A stretch of 64,000 nucleotides of DNA from Protea cynaroides (Eukaryota > Streptophyta > Magnoliopsida > Proteales > Proteaceae): positions 84,190,278-84,254,277 of the forward strand of contig CM053275.1 in the NCBI GenBank assembly GCA_028583415.1, in the 5' to 3' direction. The stretch's first letter is position 1. The number at the start of each line of letters is the position of its first letter. Positions 1-11,357 of this stretch are shown one piece after another. The notes below the pieces were generated by a model, which had not been told where the DNA came from, ran no database searches, and saw only the letters and a list, made by a program, of their open reading frames with translations. Both the position numbers and the translations under genes were made by a program.

Positions 1-1514
1 GGACAAAGTCATTCAGAAATCGGACTGTCCTTTCATCTGGAAATAGGCTCTGAACATGAGAATAGGTAATGTACAACTTTGAAACCCTTAAGAGTAATCC
101 AATTGTCTATTATCTCTTCTTTAGGTTGTTGGTTCATTTTTTTTTTTTGTGAAGAAATAAATATATTAACAATATTCTGAAACAAAGAAAACAAATCTGG
201 GTATTCCAAAGATAGAGTCAGCTTCTTACAAACTAGGGCAAAGGCCCAATAAAAAAGAGAGCAAAGAGCCTACCTCAGATGGTGGACAGATTCTAGTAAG
301 ATAAAATGAATTTATTCCTAATCGTGCCCGGAGGAGCGGAAGAAAATGGTGTTATGGTTCCATGCATATAGAACATATATAATAGCATCCCATTTTTGAA
401 CAAACGGATTTGGTGTTGTATTTTAATTATATTTTTCTGTATTATTATTTTTATAGTAAAAAGTAAAGTTTCAAAATAGAGCTATTTTGGTTTTTCTTTC
501 TTATAGTATGTGGTTTGAGAGGGTATTGAGGTGGAGCTAGTGAAGTTGGATCCCAAGACTTCAAGTTGACACAAGTACGGTTGGTCTATTTTCTTAGTCC
601 CACATGGGAAGTGAAAGAGGTTATAGGGTACCTTATATATAGTTTTGAGAACTATAAGGGATAAGGTAATTTAAAGGGAAATCTCCCTCCTCCCTTGTGT
701 CCGGGCCGGTTTCAGGTTGCTTTTCACACACGCGTGAGCCGAGTAATGCCAACCGGTCATGGAGTGACATGGCGTGGTTCGGCGCAGCGCGGGTGTGTGT
801 CAACTCAAGATATATTTTTTAAAGTTGAATTATCTTTTGGTTTATGTTGGATCAGATGCGGTTTATTCCGTGATCCAAACCAAACCGGATTCATTACTGA
901 TAGATATGACTATTCAAAGGGACACACTCTTACTAAAGGGATTTGATCTGAACGCTTAGATTAGGATCAATCAATCCAAGTCGTTAAGATCTTAAGGACA
1001 AAATAATGTTTTGAAATTCCACAAAAAATAATTGGATTTTTGGACAAAGGAATTTTCTTAATGACATGCCATAAGATCTTAAATGATTTTTTTTTTTTTT
1101 TTTGGGTTAAAAGATCTTAAATGATTTGATACATTATTTTTTAGTATTACACATTTGATTTTTTGTTGTAGTGAATTCTTGTTATTTCACATGCCTATAA
1201 AAATACAATGCAAGATAATGACAACCCTTGACAATTACATAATTGTATATCATTTGTAAGAGATTTGTGAGAAAACATTTTTTTTTCCTTAACTTAAAAA
1301 AAACCTTTTGAATATAAAACAAAGACAATATTGATGAAATAATATAATGATGCATCATTTTCAAGATCTTTGTGAAAAAACCCTTTCACATTTGACTTTA
1401 AAAAAAAAACTATGGAAAAATAAGACAAGGGTATTAAAAAGAGGTGTTATATCCCAAAAGCACCTATACGTATATAGGCTTTTCTTGCACTGCTTTCTCT
1501 GGATTTCAGGTGCA
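1..1514. other. Intergenic AT-rich DNA with possible retrotransposon debris
   Basis: No convincing coding exon is visible on either strand. A stretch at about 585-720 (a 'cccacatgggaa' motif followed by TATATATAG and a short GC-rich leader) resembles the promoter part of a decayed copia-type LTR, but I see no partner LTR, primer-binding site or target duplication. The rest is AT-rich with A/T homopolymers. Confidence 0.35.
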
Positions 1515-1660
1515 GCCTGGAGTTGTTGGATTCAATTTGTTCTAGATGATTTGGGGAATTACTTGTCGGATCTATTTTTGTTCATCTAACCCTTGAAATT
1601 GAAATTTCATTGTATGTGTTCTTTCTCCAAGCCCAATAATCCATAACACACTTAGGACTT
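1515..1660. repeat. Low-copy inverted repeat, partner at about 3585-3690
   Basis: The sequence around 1530-1650 (including 'ggggaattacttg' and 'cttggagaa' read on the minus strand) recurs in opposite orientation at about 3590-3690, with scattered mismatches. A linked motif, 'ttttcttgcactgct', occurs at about 1483 and 4157. The two copies probably derive from one old interspersed element. No coding potential is seen. Confidence 0.5.
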
Positions 1661-1686
1661 AACGGTCACTTCTAGCACTATCTGTT

Positions 1687-1928
1687 GGATTTACATCGTC
1701 TCCTCCCAGTGGTTCTGGGAGGACAGTGGCAACCTATCTCGGATGGTTGCCACGTGGCTCTCAGTGAATCCAAGACCCACGTCCGAGCCAACACCCTCTG
1801 TCGGCTTGGCTTGTCGGCTGGGTGTCGGCTCGGATGTGAGTCTCGGATTCACCGAGAGCCACGTGACAACCATCCGGGATAGGTTGCCACTGTCCTCCCA
1901 AACCACTGAGAGAAAACGATGCGGATCC
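1687..1928. mobile_element. Fold-back MITE of Mutator type, 242 bp, with 9-bp TSD
   Basis: The left half (ggat, then catcgtctcctccc) and right half (ending cgatgcggatcc) are long imperfect inverted repeats covering nearly the whole element, including the shared block 'gacagtggcaacctat'. The flanks are CTATCTGTT (1678-1686) and CTATCTATT (1929-1937), an 8/9 match and the size typical of Mutator insertions. A relative lies at 27438-27668. There is no coding capacity, so a related transposase would have to act in trans. Confidence 0.8.
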
Positions 1929-2149
1929 CTATCTATTTCAGAATAAGTGAGAGTATTTTTTTAAATGAAGGGTCTTAAATTATTTATTTACCAAAAATAT
2001 AAGAGGTCCAAGAAAATTTCACTTTATTTTATTGACTAAAAAAAAATATCAACTAACATTCACGATCGATCCAATTTAAGTTGCAGGAATCAATCAATGT
2101 CAAATTATTTGTCAACGAGTGTGGGATTAATGTATGCTGCTGGTGGTGG

Positions 2150-2310
2150 CTGAAACGCTCGCAATTGGAGTGTCACTGCAGTGGGCGTCGAGAGACAACG
2201 TTTCATGGAAAGTGTGTGACTGTGGACCACAACCTGGCTTCACGGGCTGTTCGTTTTAACTCCTCATGCATCGTGGTGGTGGTCCTTCATGGGGGAGGAG
2301 AGGGTTTTTT
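2150..2310 (-). repeat. Inverted copy of a repeat found upstream of AKR-2 and AKR-3
   Basis: Read on the minus strand, this segment (ccaccacgatgcatgagg, then the 'cactttccatgaaac' block) matches 10450-10570 and 28615-28720. The latter two are in direct orientation and part of the AKR duplication. It shows that this low-copy repeat predates or accompanied the cluster's expansion. It does not look coding. Confidence 0.6.
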
Positions 2311-2724
2311 ATTTTTTATTTTTTATTTTTTATTTTTATTTTTATTTTTAAAGTAAGGTTCTAAATTCAGGTATTTGAGATCATTTCGAAATTGATTCGG
2401 ATCAGTCGATATTGGTTAGTATCGGTCACAATCTTAAATTGGTAATTTTTTATTTGAAAAAAAATAATAAAAAAGACCCTTTTCCTAGCTTATTGTGTAC
2501 AACACTCAATGCTCCAACATTTTTGATGACCTGGTTATCTTAAGTTGTAACGTTTTTATTTCTTTTTTCTTTATACACAATCAATAAGATTTAGTGTCAA
2601 TAATTAATGGAAGAAAAGCGATTCCCTTTGAGACAGTTGATTTTTTTTTTTTATGAAGATTTAATATCGACTAATAACCAATATCGACTGCCAAGATCTT
2701 TTTTTTTTCTTATATATGTTCATT

Positions 2725-2905
2725 GAAGTGTCATTGTCTCCAAGATATTAGAATATTGGATTCTAGTTTTCTACAAGCAAAATAAATCTTATCGTTCACA
2801 TTTATTTAATATTAGCTGATTGTGTCAATTAAATGTGAAAGATCAGAATTATTTGCTCGTAAAAAACTAGAATCCAATCTAATATCATGGAGACAATGAC
2901 ACTTC
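2725..2905. mobile_element. Hairpin MITE, about 181 bp
   Basis: The two ends are inverted repeats of more than 50 bp (gaagtgtcattgtctcca at the left and its complement at the right, continuing through 'ttggattctagtttt'), with about 70 bp between the arms. This is a classic non-autonomous inverted-repeat element. No clean target-site duplication is visible, so the superfamily is not assigned. Confidence 0.7.
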
Positions 2906-2944
2906 CACCTAAATTCTATCCGTTAAAATGAAACTTTTATATTG

Positions 2945-3340
2945 TAACATAACATAATTGTATAAACTACCTAAATTTCTTAACATATTTAGTAATGATA
3001 ATTGTAAGATGTAAAATTTATTTTTCTTTTCAAATGCAAGGGTTTGGATGTAAAGTGAAGTGTAAGTTAAATAACTAAATACGGAATAATTTGAAATTAG
3101 TTACATATTAATGTGATAGCATGTGCAGTAATCATTACAAAAATTTCTTTTTATAGTTAAAAAATTTCATTTCCCTTCCCTTCAATTTCCCTTGCAACCA
3201 AACAAAACTTAAATATGATAAGAAAAGTAAAATAAATTTTACATCTTATACAATCATGTTGTGTTACAACTATAAAAGTTTCTTTTATAAATTTAAAATT
3301 TTCACTTTCCTTCCTTCCCATTGCACAACCAAACAAAGCC
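2945..3340. repeat. AT-rich interspersed repeat, inverted relative at 31540-31815
   Basis: Motifs such as 'ttcaaatgcaaggg', 'gtaatcattacaa' and 'cccttgcaaccaaa' are repeated here and recur in opposite orientation near 31540-31815. The pattern suggests a diverged MITE family with ends carrying a 'ttggttgcaaggg' motif. Boundaries and target duplication are unclear. Confidence 0.4.
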
Positions 3341-4928
3341 CACATGTTTTGGCATCTTTCCTCGTGTTTCTGACTTGTGTATATGTTCTCATTTTTTTGA
3401 AGGGAAAGTTTCTCGAAATAGACAATTTAAGATCCTCTATTTTAAAAAATCTGCTCACCTTCCTTGAAATAGTAGGTGTTAAGAGGTGGAAGGTAAATGA
3501 CAAATTCGCCCCTATAGTCATTCCCTTTAATTTCGCTTTCACTCTTGGATTATCTGTTTAAGTAACTCTTTTTGCAAACACTTAGTGTGCTATAGACTAC
3601 TGGGCTTGGAGAAGGAACACATATCACGAAATTTCAAGGGTTAGACCAACTAAAACAGAACCAACAAGTAATTCCCCAAATCATCCGGAGCAAACCGAGA
3701 TTCAATAGCTCATTGGTGCACCTAAGATCCAAAGGGAGCAAGCCTACAAATCCTTTTGTTGTATTAGGTCTTACCAAAGCCACCCCGTTCCCTTGATTAT
3801 CATCATCTACCATTTCTTCAGGGCCTCTAACAAGAGAGGCTAAGAGAGAAAGAAGAGAGAGAGAGGGGCTTGTACTTGCCATTGTAGAGTATGGGTAACA
3901 AAACGGGTGGTGGAGGTTGTACAGGAAGGGGGTTGGGCGGAGGATGTAGAGGAAGAGGGTTCCTCCCCCTAGAAATTGGCTTGTGGAAGCAAGAAATTGA
4001 ACAGTACATGTACTCTTCATGGGATCCCATCATCATCGATTTGGTGTGGGGTCTACCCTTAGAGTATGAGATCCACGGTAGTACAATCTCATGGAGGATA
4101 TAAGTACATGCAGATGAACTATAACCCAAGAAAAATTATTCCTTACTAAAATTGGATTTGCTTGCTTTTCTTGCACTGCTTCCTCTGGATCTCAAGTGCA
4201 AGGGTGAGCTATAGGACTAACTCTCCTACAAGGAATTGTATGAGAGATGAGTTGCAGAGTCCAAGGCTAAAAAAGGTTTAGATGTAAGGGGTAAAAAAAT
4301 AACTACACTTGAATGAGGACAGTTTTTTTTATTCATTAAGTGCAATTTGACATTTAAAAACTATGATAGCATATATATATATCATATTTTAACAAGGTTA
4401 AGTAGACAATTAACGGGATGGGATTAAGTGTATACTAAAAGGGATGCCTATTGGATTGATTCCAAATAGGGATACGTCATGTCTAATCCCAAAACACTGG
4501 GAGATCCAAGAAATTTTCCCAAAATAAATTTGATTGGATTGAAAGTCAGTCATGTTTTTTTTTTCTTTTTTGCCCAATAACAGTTGGACTTCGGAAAGAA
4601 AGTTAGGGGTGTAAAGAGAGAAAGTCAGAGGTGTTAAGAGAGAAAGTCAAACGTGTTAAGAGAGATTTTAAGACAAGAGATGCTGCAAATCCCCTGCTTT
4701 AAGGAGTAGGATTCCAAATTCCAATGCTTAACTCCCTCATTCTTTCTAAAAAAAATTAAAAAATTTAAAAAAAAAAATCAAATTATGGGCATCGAGGTGT
4801 CCTTACATTCACAGAAAGATTTCAATCCTCTCTCCAAGAATCATTTTTTCGTTTGTAGTGAATTTTGTATCCTAAGGAATCCTATAGTTGACTTCAACGT
4901 TGATTGGGTTTTGTTCTGCTCAGCTTGC
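3341..4928. other. Intergenic region upstream of AKR-1
   Basis: No supported exon. It contains the second copy of the inverted repeat (about 3585-4200), a short CT/GA-rich stretch near 3850, and from about 4500 a segment also found upstream of AKR-2 and AKR-3 ('attggattggaagtc'-like, then 'gttagaaagtcag'), so the AKR duplication includes at least 400 bp of upstream DNA. Confidence 0.5.
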
Positions 4929-4935
4929 TATATAA
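4929..4935 (+). promoter_or_regulatory. AKR-1 TATA box
   Basis: TATATAA lies in the motif 'gctatataatgg', about 95 bp before the start codon. The identical motif stands at the same place before AKR-2 and AKR-3. Confidence 0.7.
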
Positions 4936-4962
4936 TGGATATAGATTATAGACCTGTAGACT

Positions 4963-4971
<9 letters not shown>

Positions 4972-5022
<51 letters not shown>
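4972..5022 (+). repeat. (GA)n tract in the AKR-1 leader
   Basis: About 25 GA units lie just before the start codon, probably in the 5' untranslated region. All three AKR genes carry such a tract at the same place with different lengths. Confidence 0.9.
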
Positions 5023-5025
<3 letters not shown>

Positions 5026-5029
5026 GAAG

Positions 5030-6819
5030 ATGGGAAGTGAGCAAGTAGTGAGGTTGCAGGGAGGTTCGAAAATGCCAATCTTTGGATTCGGCACGGCTAA
5101 CAACTTTCTTAATGGAGAGGGTCTGGAATTAGCCGTCGAGACAGCCATCAAGGTGATTTTTTTTTATAAAAATTTTCTCTGGTTTGAATTCTCCATTAAA
5201 ATGTTAATAACTAATTTTGGTTTGGAAATTCAATTCAGTTGGGTTATCGGCATTTCGACACTGCCATGGTATATGGTTCGGAGGTTGCTCTAGGTAGATC
5301 TTTAAACAATGCCATCGACGACAAAATCGTGCAAAGAGAAGAGCTTTTTGTTACTTCCAAGCTCTGGTGCACCGATCACCATGACCCTGTTTCTGCAATC
5401 AGACAAACTCTCAGGTCAGACATTATATGATTATTATGATTGAGCAACTCGTATACAGAGAAAGTGCCTTTTGACTTGTTTGTTTATATGTCTATTAGGA
5501 GGTTAGAGATGGAGTGTCTGGACTTGTACCTTGTACACTACCCTGTCAGATTAAAGCCTTGCGCCTCCATTACTTCGCCAACAGAAGACGACTTTGAAGA
5601 GCTGGACATGGAGTCCACTTGGGCAGCTATGGAGAAATGCGTTGACATGGGCTTGTGCAAAAGCATTGGAATCAGCAACTTCTCTTCCACCAAGATCCAA
5701 AACCTCTTAGATCATGCTTCTATCATCCCAGCAGTGAATCAGGTCCCTATCTTTTCCGTTCTCACATGTAGTATCAGTTTGTTACGCTGTAAAATTTTCT
5801 TTTTCCGCCATTTTACGTAGAAACATAAACTTGATATTGTTGCAGGTAGAGATGCATCCATTGTGGAGGCAGAAGAAGCTGAGAGAGTTCTGTAAAGAGC
5901 ACAAAATCCATGTCAGTGCTTATTCCCCTCTTGGAGGACATGGGACTCCATGGGGATCAAATTGTGTACTGGAGAACTCCATCCTCCAATCCATTGCTCT
6001 TAAACACAAAGCCACCCCAGCTCAGGTGATTGAGTACCCATCTCCATTGATGAGGCAGAGAAACAAGATAACAAAACAAATTACAGCTTAATCGATTTTT
6101 TTTCTTCATAATGTTGGAGGTTCCATGCGAATGCAATGATCCGGATGTAAATACTTCACATTCTCTTTACAAGCTAGCTTTTAGGGATGGCCGAATCACA
6201 TTAGACAAAACCACCTTAATACACATCAAAATTAACATCTTTCTATAACATCTGTAACTAAGGCTCTCTTTTGTATAGTTTTTATTTATATGAGTTATTT
6301 ATAAAAAAATCATTTATGAGAATAAATTATGAGTCATAAATAATAATCATTTAATACCATTAGACATAAAGAAATAATAATATATTATTACAATAATGAT
6401 AAACACCTTCTAAGATATTTGTAGATTTTAGATTATATCAATTTATTTTAAATATATATAAATACATACCATAAATCATACCAAACAACTATATATGTCA
6501 AAAATGTATTATATAATTAATTCAATAATACATATCAAAGAAAGCCTAAATGAAATCATTAACAATTTGGTTTGTCGTGAATGTTATATATATCCAGGTT
6601 GCTCTCAAATGGGGAATGTCTAAAGGAGTGAGTGTGATTGTAAAGAGCTTCAATGAAGGGAGGATAAAGGAGAATATGAAAGCCCTAACACTGAAACTAG
6701 ACGAAGAAGATGTCGCCGAGATCGAAAGATTGGAGGAGAGGAGGCTGTTGGCTGGTGAATTATTTGTAAATGGTACAACAAGCCCATATAAATCTGTCCA
6801 AGACTTGTGGGATGAGTAG
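5030..6819 (+). CDS. Aldo-keto reductase, AKR4-like (AKR-1)
   Basis: Predicted NADPH-dependent cytosolic aldo-keto reductase of 314 aa. Exons: 5030-5152, 5239-5414, 5499-5742, 5846-6025, 6598-6819, all with GT/AG introns and a continuous frame. The family catalytic residues are present: Asp in HFDTA, Tyr in VYGSE, Lys in TSKLW and His in LVHYP. The NQVEMHPLW motif and the SPLGG and VIVKSFNEGR segments are typical of plant AKR4 enzymes, such as the group containing codeinone reductase, methylecgonone reductase, galacturonate reductase and deoxymugineic acid synthase. The substrate cannot be deduced. The start is the first ATG after the GA tract. Intron 4 is lengthened by about 300 bp of AT-rich DNA absent from the other two copies. 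No frame damage is seen. Confidence 0.93.
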
Positions 6820-7199
6820 ATATAATGCTTTGTTCATCATGCATTGGGTGTTTTTTGTCTTAGCTTGATCTTGTGTAATTTAATCTTTGATTTGAAATGA
6901 ATTCAAATTTTCATTCTCAATATTCTATCTCACCAAATGGTTACAACTATGTTTAAAGAATAAATAACGTGTGTGGTTTGTTATACTCAATGCTTATTTT
7001 CGTCTGTGAATATGCTACAGGTTTCTGTGCCTTTTGGTGAATGGTATCGAATTAGTGAACTTCCTACTGCAAATGATGTTGCTTATACCCATTATATATC
7101 ACAATAACAACAAACTGAGTTGCTTAAAGGGGGTGTTTTCGATCTCTTTTTTGGTATCCTAACGGTAATTTTTCTTCCTTCTTCGAAGCTTTGTCTAGA
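6820..7199. other. AKR-1 3' flank
   Basis: AT-rich downstream region with AATAAA-like motifs near 6958, which may serve 3'-end formation of AKR-1. Nothing else recognised. Confidence 0.4.
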
Positions 7200-8270
7200 A
7201 CTCCCCTAGTGTTATGCTGCTGGTCCCAAGCCTGGATAAAGGAGGGTTGGTGCGTTAGGTTGGCAGCTAGCAATCAAAAAAACTTACCCAAACTCTTAAC
7301 ATGGATTCACAAACAAAAAATATTCAACGTAATGCTAGGGCGTTCTCCGTAAACGACGCATTACACCTGGTCCATGGTGTAGTGAAAAATGGGCAAGGGC
7401 CACCGCATTGGCACTCGGATGTAGTGATAAATAGGCAAGGGTTCTCACTATGGACGAGTGTGGGTCAAGAAGATAGGATTAATGGCTGAGTCTGGGATTG
7501 ATTGATGTTATAAGGAGAAGAGTGATTAACATAGTTTGCATTTAAGAGACCAGATGGAAGGGTAAAAAAGCTAAGGAGTTGGATGACTTTAGACTTTGGT
7601 ATATAGAGGATAAAAATAGTAGCAATGGAATGAACAAACTATTGGATATAGATTTAAAAAATGATGTGTTGGATGTTAAAAGATATTGTGATAGGATTAA
7701 AGTCATTAAGTTGGTGATGGAGAAAGAAATCGTCAATTTAATTAGCGTTTACACATCCCAAGTAGGATTGAATGCAAATATTAAACTGCAATTTTGGAAA
7801 CATATGAATAGATTAATACAAATTATTAGACAATGAGAAAAGATATAGTAACAATGAGAAAAGATTATAGTAGGGGTGATCTAAATGGCATGTAAGGAGA
7901 GATTGTCGAGGTTATGAAGGTATACATGGAGGATATGGTTTTGGAGTAAGAAATGAGGATGAGACTTCCATTTTAAACTTTGCTATAGGTTATGATTTAT
8001 TTTTTATAAACACATACTTTGAAAAGAGAGAGGAACATCTAGTCACTTTCAAAAATGGGCATCATAAGAGCCAAATAGATTTCTTTCTATCTAGAAGGTT
8101 TGATAGGTTGTTGTGTAAGGATTATAAAGTTATACCAGGGGAGAGCCTAACTACTCAACCTAGAAACCGGTCATGGATATGTGTCTTATTATGTCAAATT
8201 GTAAGAAATGTAACGTTTTTCTTGCCCTAAGCTAGGATAAAGTGGTGGAGCTTAAAAAGAGATACCTTAA
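7200..8270 (+). pseudogene. LINE remnant (5' region and endonuclease domain)
   Basis: Reading across frames, the sequence resembles the endonuclease/exonuclease/phosphatase domain of plant LINE-type elements: ETRWKGKKAKE near 7545, DVKRYCDRIKVIKLV near 7670, NLISVYTSQVGL near 7735, GDLNG near 7878, then INTYFEKREEHLVTFKNG and SQIDFFLSRRFDR near 8005-8110 and VIPGESLTTQ near 8130. Many stops and frame changes break it, so it cannot make a functional protein. The segment near 7210-7260 (cccaagcctggataaagg) resembles sequence I associate with the 5' part of such elements. No reverse transcriptase domain is found here. Confidence 0.75.
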
Positions 8271-9083
8271 GAGCTATTACTGTTAATGTAGTCAAATAAG
8301 GAAAATGAGACTTGAGGGAGACACTAATACAATGTAGAACAAGATACCCACTTGAATTAAGAAAGCTGCTAGGTGTATCGAAAGGAAAACATCATCCCTT
8401 TAGAGAGTCTTGGTGATGGGATGATGAGATTCAAGCTGCCATCATGAAATAAGCACGAGCATACCTTGAAAGCTTTTACTGTTAATGTAGTCAAATAAGA
8501 AAAATGAGACTTGATGAAGACACTAATACAATGTAAAACAAGATACCTGCTTGAATTAAGAAAGTTGTTAAGATGTCCTAGATGTATAAAAAGAAAAATG
8601 TTATTCCCTTAGAAAGTCTTGGTGATGGGATGATGAGATTGAAGCTGCCATCATGAAATAAGCACGAGCATACCTTGAAAGCTTTTACTGTTAATGTAGT
8701 CAAATAAGGAAAATGAGACTTGAGGGAGACACTAATACAATGTAGAACAAGATACCTGCTTAAATTAAGAAAGTTGCTAAGATGTCCTAGGTGTATCGAA
8801 AGGAAAACGTCATTCCCTTGAAGAGTCTTGGTGATGGGATGATGAGATTCAAGCTGCCATCATAAAATAAGCACGACCTTACCTTGAAAGCTTTTATCGT
8901 TAATGTAGTGAAATAAGGAAAATGAAACTTGAGGGAGACACTAATACAATGTAGAACAATATACCTGCTTGAATTAAAAAAGTTGTTAAAATGTTCTAGA
9001 TGTATCGAAAGAAAAACGTTATTCCCTTAGAAAGTCTTGATGATGGGATGATGAGATTCAAGCTGCCATCATGAAATAAGCAT
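8258..9083 (+). repeat. Tandem repeat, about 209-bp unit, four copies
   Basis: The phrase 'gttaatgtagtcaaataag' or a close variant recurs at 8281, 8481, 8690 and 8899, giving periods near 199, 209 and 209 bp. Each unit also carries 'gatgggatgatgagattc' and 'ccatcatgaaataagc'. In one frame the units read like a decayed LINE segment (ESWWWDDEIQAAIM-like). The array continues the LINE remnant, so part of a dead LINE was amplified in place. Confidence 0.85.
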
Positions 9084-9294
9084 GAGTATGAGCATTGTTA
9101 CAAGGATTGGGATGAGATCAGGCATTACATGCTTTGTTTTAATAGGTTATAAAATACAAAAATGGATTTTACATATAAAAAGAAAAACATTGGTGGCATT
9201 TTGTGGGCAACGCCGCTATATATGGGCATCCGAACCACTACAATGGCATTTACAAAACGCCATTGTAGAATAACATACACTGTGGCCTCTATGT

Positions 9295-9298
<4 letters not shown>

Positions 9299-9343
<45 letters not shown>
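9299..9343 (+). repeat. (CT)n microsatellite
   Basis: About 22 CT units. The duplicated copy near 27870 has only 'gctctctcaacc', so the tract expanded or contracted after duplication. Confidence 0.95.
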
Positions 9344-9347
<4 letters not shown>

Positions 9348-11254
9348 TTATCTTGCGGCATTTAAGAAAATGCTGCTATAGTATCACTTATAACTTTTTT
9401 TTTATTAGAAACTCCGGAATAGTAGTATTTTCAAGGCACATCTGCAGCATATGAACAAACGCCGGTGATGTTTTCACCAGCATTTATCTAATCTATGGCG
9501 GCATTTAAAAATGTCACCATTGACCAAAATTCTTGTAGTTGGATGAAAGGACAAAAATAGTAAAATTTGAGTTTTAATAGTGTGATGATATTGTTGATAA
9601 CTAAGATAAACCTTTAGAGTTGCACACAATACGCTCTAGAACTTGTAAGTTCGGGAAGGAAACTTTATTCCTTAGAATTACCAATTTTATCTTTGTGAAG
9701 TCTGGTTATCTAGCTTGAATTTCTATAGTCTCTATGAACTTCGGCTATCTCCGTAGCTGGTATTTCTATAGTTTCTGTGAAATTCCGGGCATCTCAGTAG
9801 CTTGAATGTATGTAGCACATAGGTGGATTGATGAATCAAGAGGAGTCGTTGTCGGAGTTGCAGGGGAGTAGCCAAAGTTGCAGCTGAGTCGCCAGAGTTG
9901 TAGGGAAGTTGTTGGCATTGCAAGAGAGAAGCCAAAGTTGAAGGAAAAACATTGGAGTTGAAAGCGGAGTGCAACTGGAGTTGTTTTTGGAGGAGCCAAA
10001 TATTTTTGCAATTTGCAAAAGTTCAACGAAATGAACGAAATGAAATGATTCATTTTATGTGGGAACACAAAGGGTAAATGAATCATTTCATTATCTAATG
10101 TTAATAACGTTTGCTCTGATTGGAACTGAATGTAATTTCTATGCGTGTAATTAGACCTAAGCACAAGGAGGTGAGTGTAATTTATCATTTTTTATATTTC
10201 ATGTCACGTGTCAATCAACCAATGGAAATGATTGTCACGTGGTGGTCATCCACTGCGGGTAGGAATACAAAATAATTTTTTCATAAATAATAATTAACCG
10301 TTCCATATCTCAGGATAACTCCAAATCCGAAAAGGTGCATTTCTATAGACCGATACTAGGCAATCGATCGATCTAAATAGATTTTTAAAATGACCAATAC
10401 CATATCTGATACCCGAATTTAAAAACTATCTTCCTTCATGAAGGTCCTATTCTCAGAGGACCACCACGATGCATGAGGAGTCAAAACGCACAGCCCTTGA
10501 AACCAGGGAGTGGTCCAGAGTCGTACACTTTCCATGAAACAATGTCTCTCGACGCCCACTGCAGTGAAGTTCTAATTGGCAGGACAAATCTCAATACAGG
10601 CTGCGAGATGGAAATATGGAATGCTCCATCACCACGATCACATGCAAATCCAATTCCACCATGGTTTCATAAATTAAATCGGAATCTGGTGCGATCTCAT
10701 ATTAGTTTTATGGCTTAATCCCACACCCGTCCACAAATAATTTGACGTAGATTGATTAGTACAACATACATTGTATCAGTCATGAATGTCGTTTGATTTT
10801 TTTTTAATTTTTTTTTAGCCAATAAAATAATTTTATTGGATTGGAAGTCTGCAATGGTTTTCTTTTTTACCCAATGAAAGTAGAAGTTAGAAAGTCAGCG
10901 ATGTTAAAGAAAGATTTTAAAATTAGAGGTGCAACACTCAACAAATCCCATGATTTAAGGGGCAGGATCTCAATGCTTGTCTCCTGCAATCTTTGTACAG
11001 GTGTTCTTACTTCTTAACGTTTTGCAACCAATGGATGATTTTCTCTCTTTCCTGAAAAAATATTGCTAAACTTTAGAATGTACAGCTACCTCGCCAATCA
11101 CATTCACATAAAGATTTCAATCCAACGTGAAAGTGATTGTGTGTATCCTCTCATGAAGAATCATTTTTCATTTGTAGTGTGTTTTTTTTAATCCTCATTA
11201 TGGAATCCCATAGTTGACTTCAATCTTGCTTGGGTTTTGTTCTACTCAGCTTGC
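9344..11254. other. AKR-2 upstream region
   Basis: Largely shared with 27880-29428. It includes GC-richer repeats ('gcggcatttaa'-like), a block of imperfect 'gagttgcag..agtagcc' repeats on the + strand at about 9840-9990, and the 'ggaccaccacgatgcatgagg' repeat at about 10456. No exon is supported. Confidence 0.5.
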
Positions 11255-11261
11255 TATATAA
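11255..11261 (+). promoter_or_regulatory. AKR-2 TATA box
   Basis: TATATAA within 'gctatataatgg', the same context and spacing class as in AKR-1 and AKR-3. Confidence 0.7.
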
Positions 11262-11287
11262 TGGATATAGATTACAGACCTTTACAC

Positions 11288-11290
<3 letters not shown>

Positions 11291-11353
<63 letters not shown>
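11291..11353 (+). repeat. (GA)n tract abutting the AKR-2 start codon
   Basis: About 31 GA units run directly into the ATG at 11354, the longest of the three leader tracts. Confidence 0.95.

Positions 11354-11357
<4 letters not shown>

Noticed and set aside
4894..5151. Minus-strand open frames over the GA tracts of the AKR leaders
   Set aside because: They are artefacts of the dinucleotide repeat (Ser-Leu runs) opposite real AKR exons.
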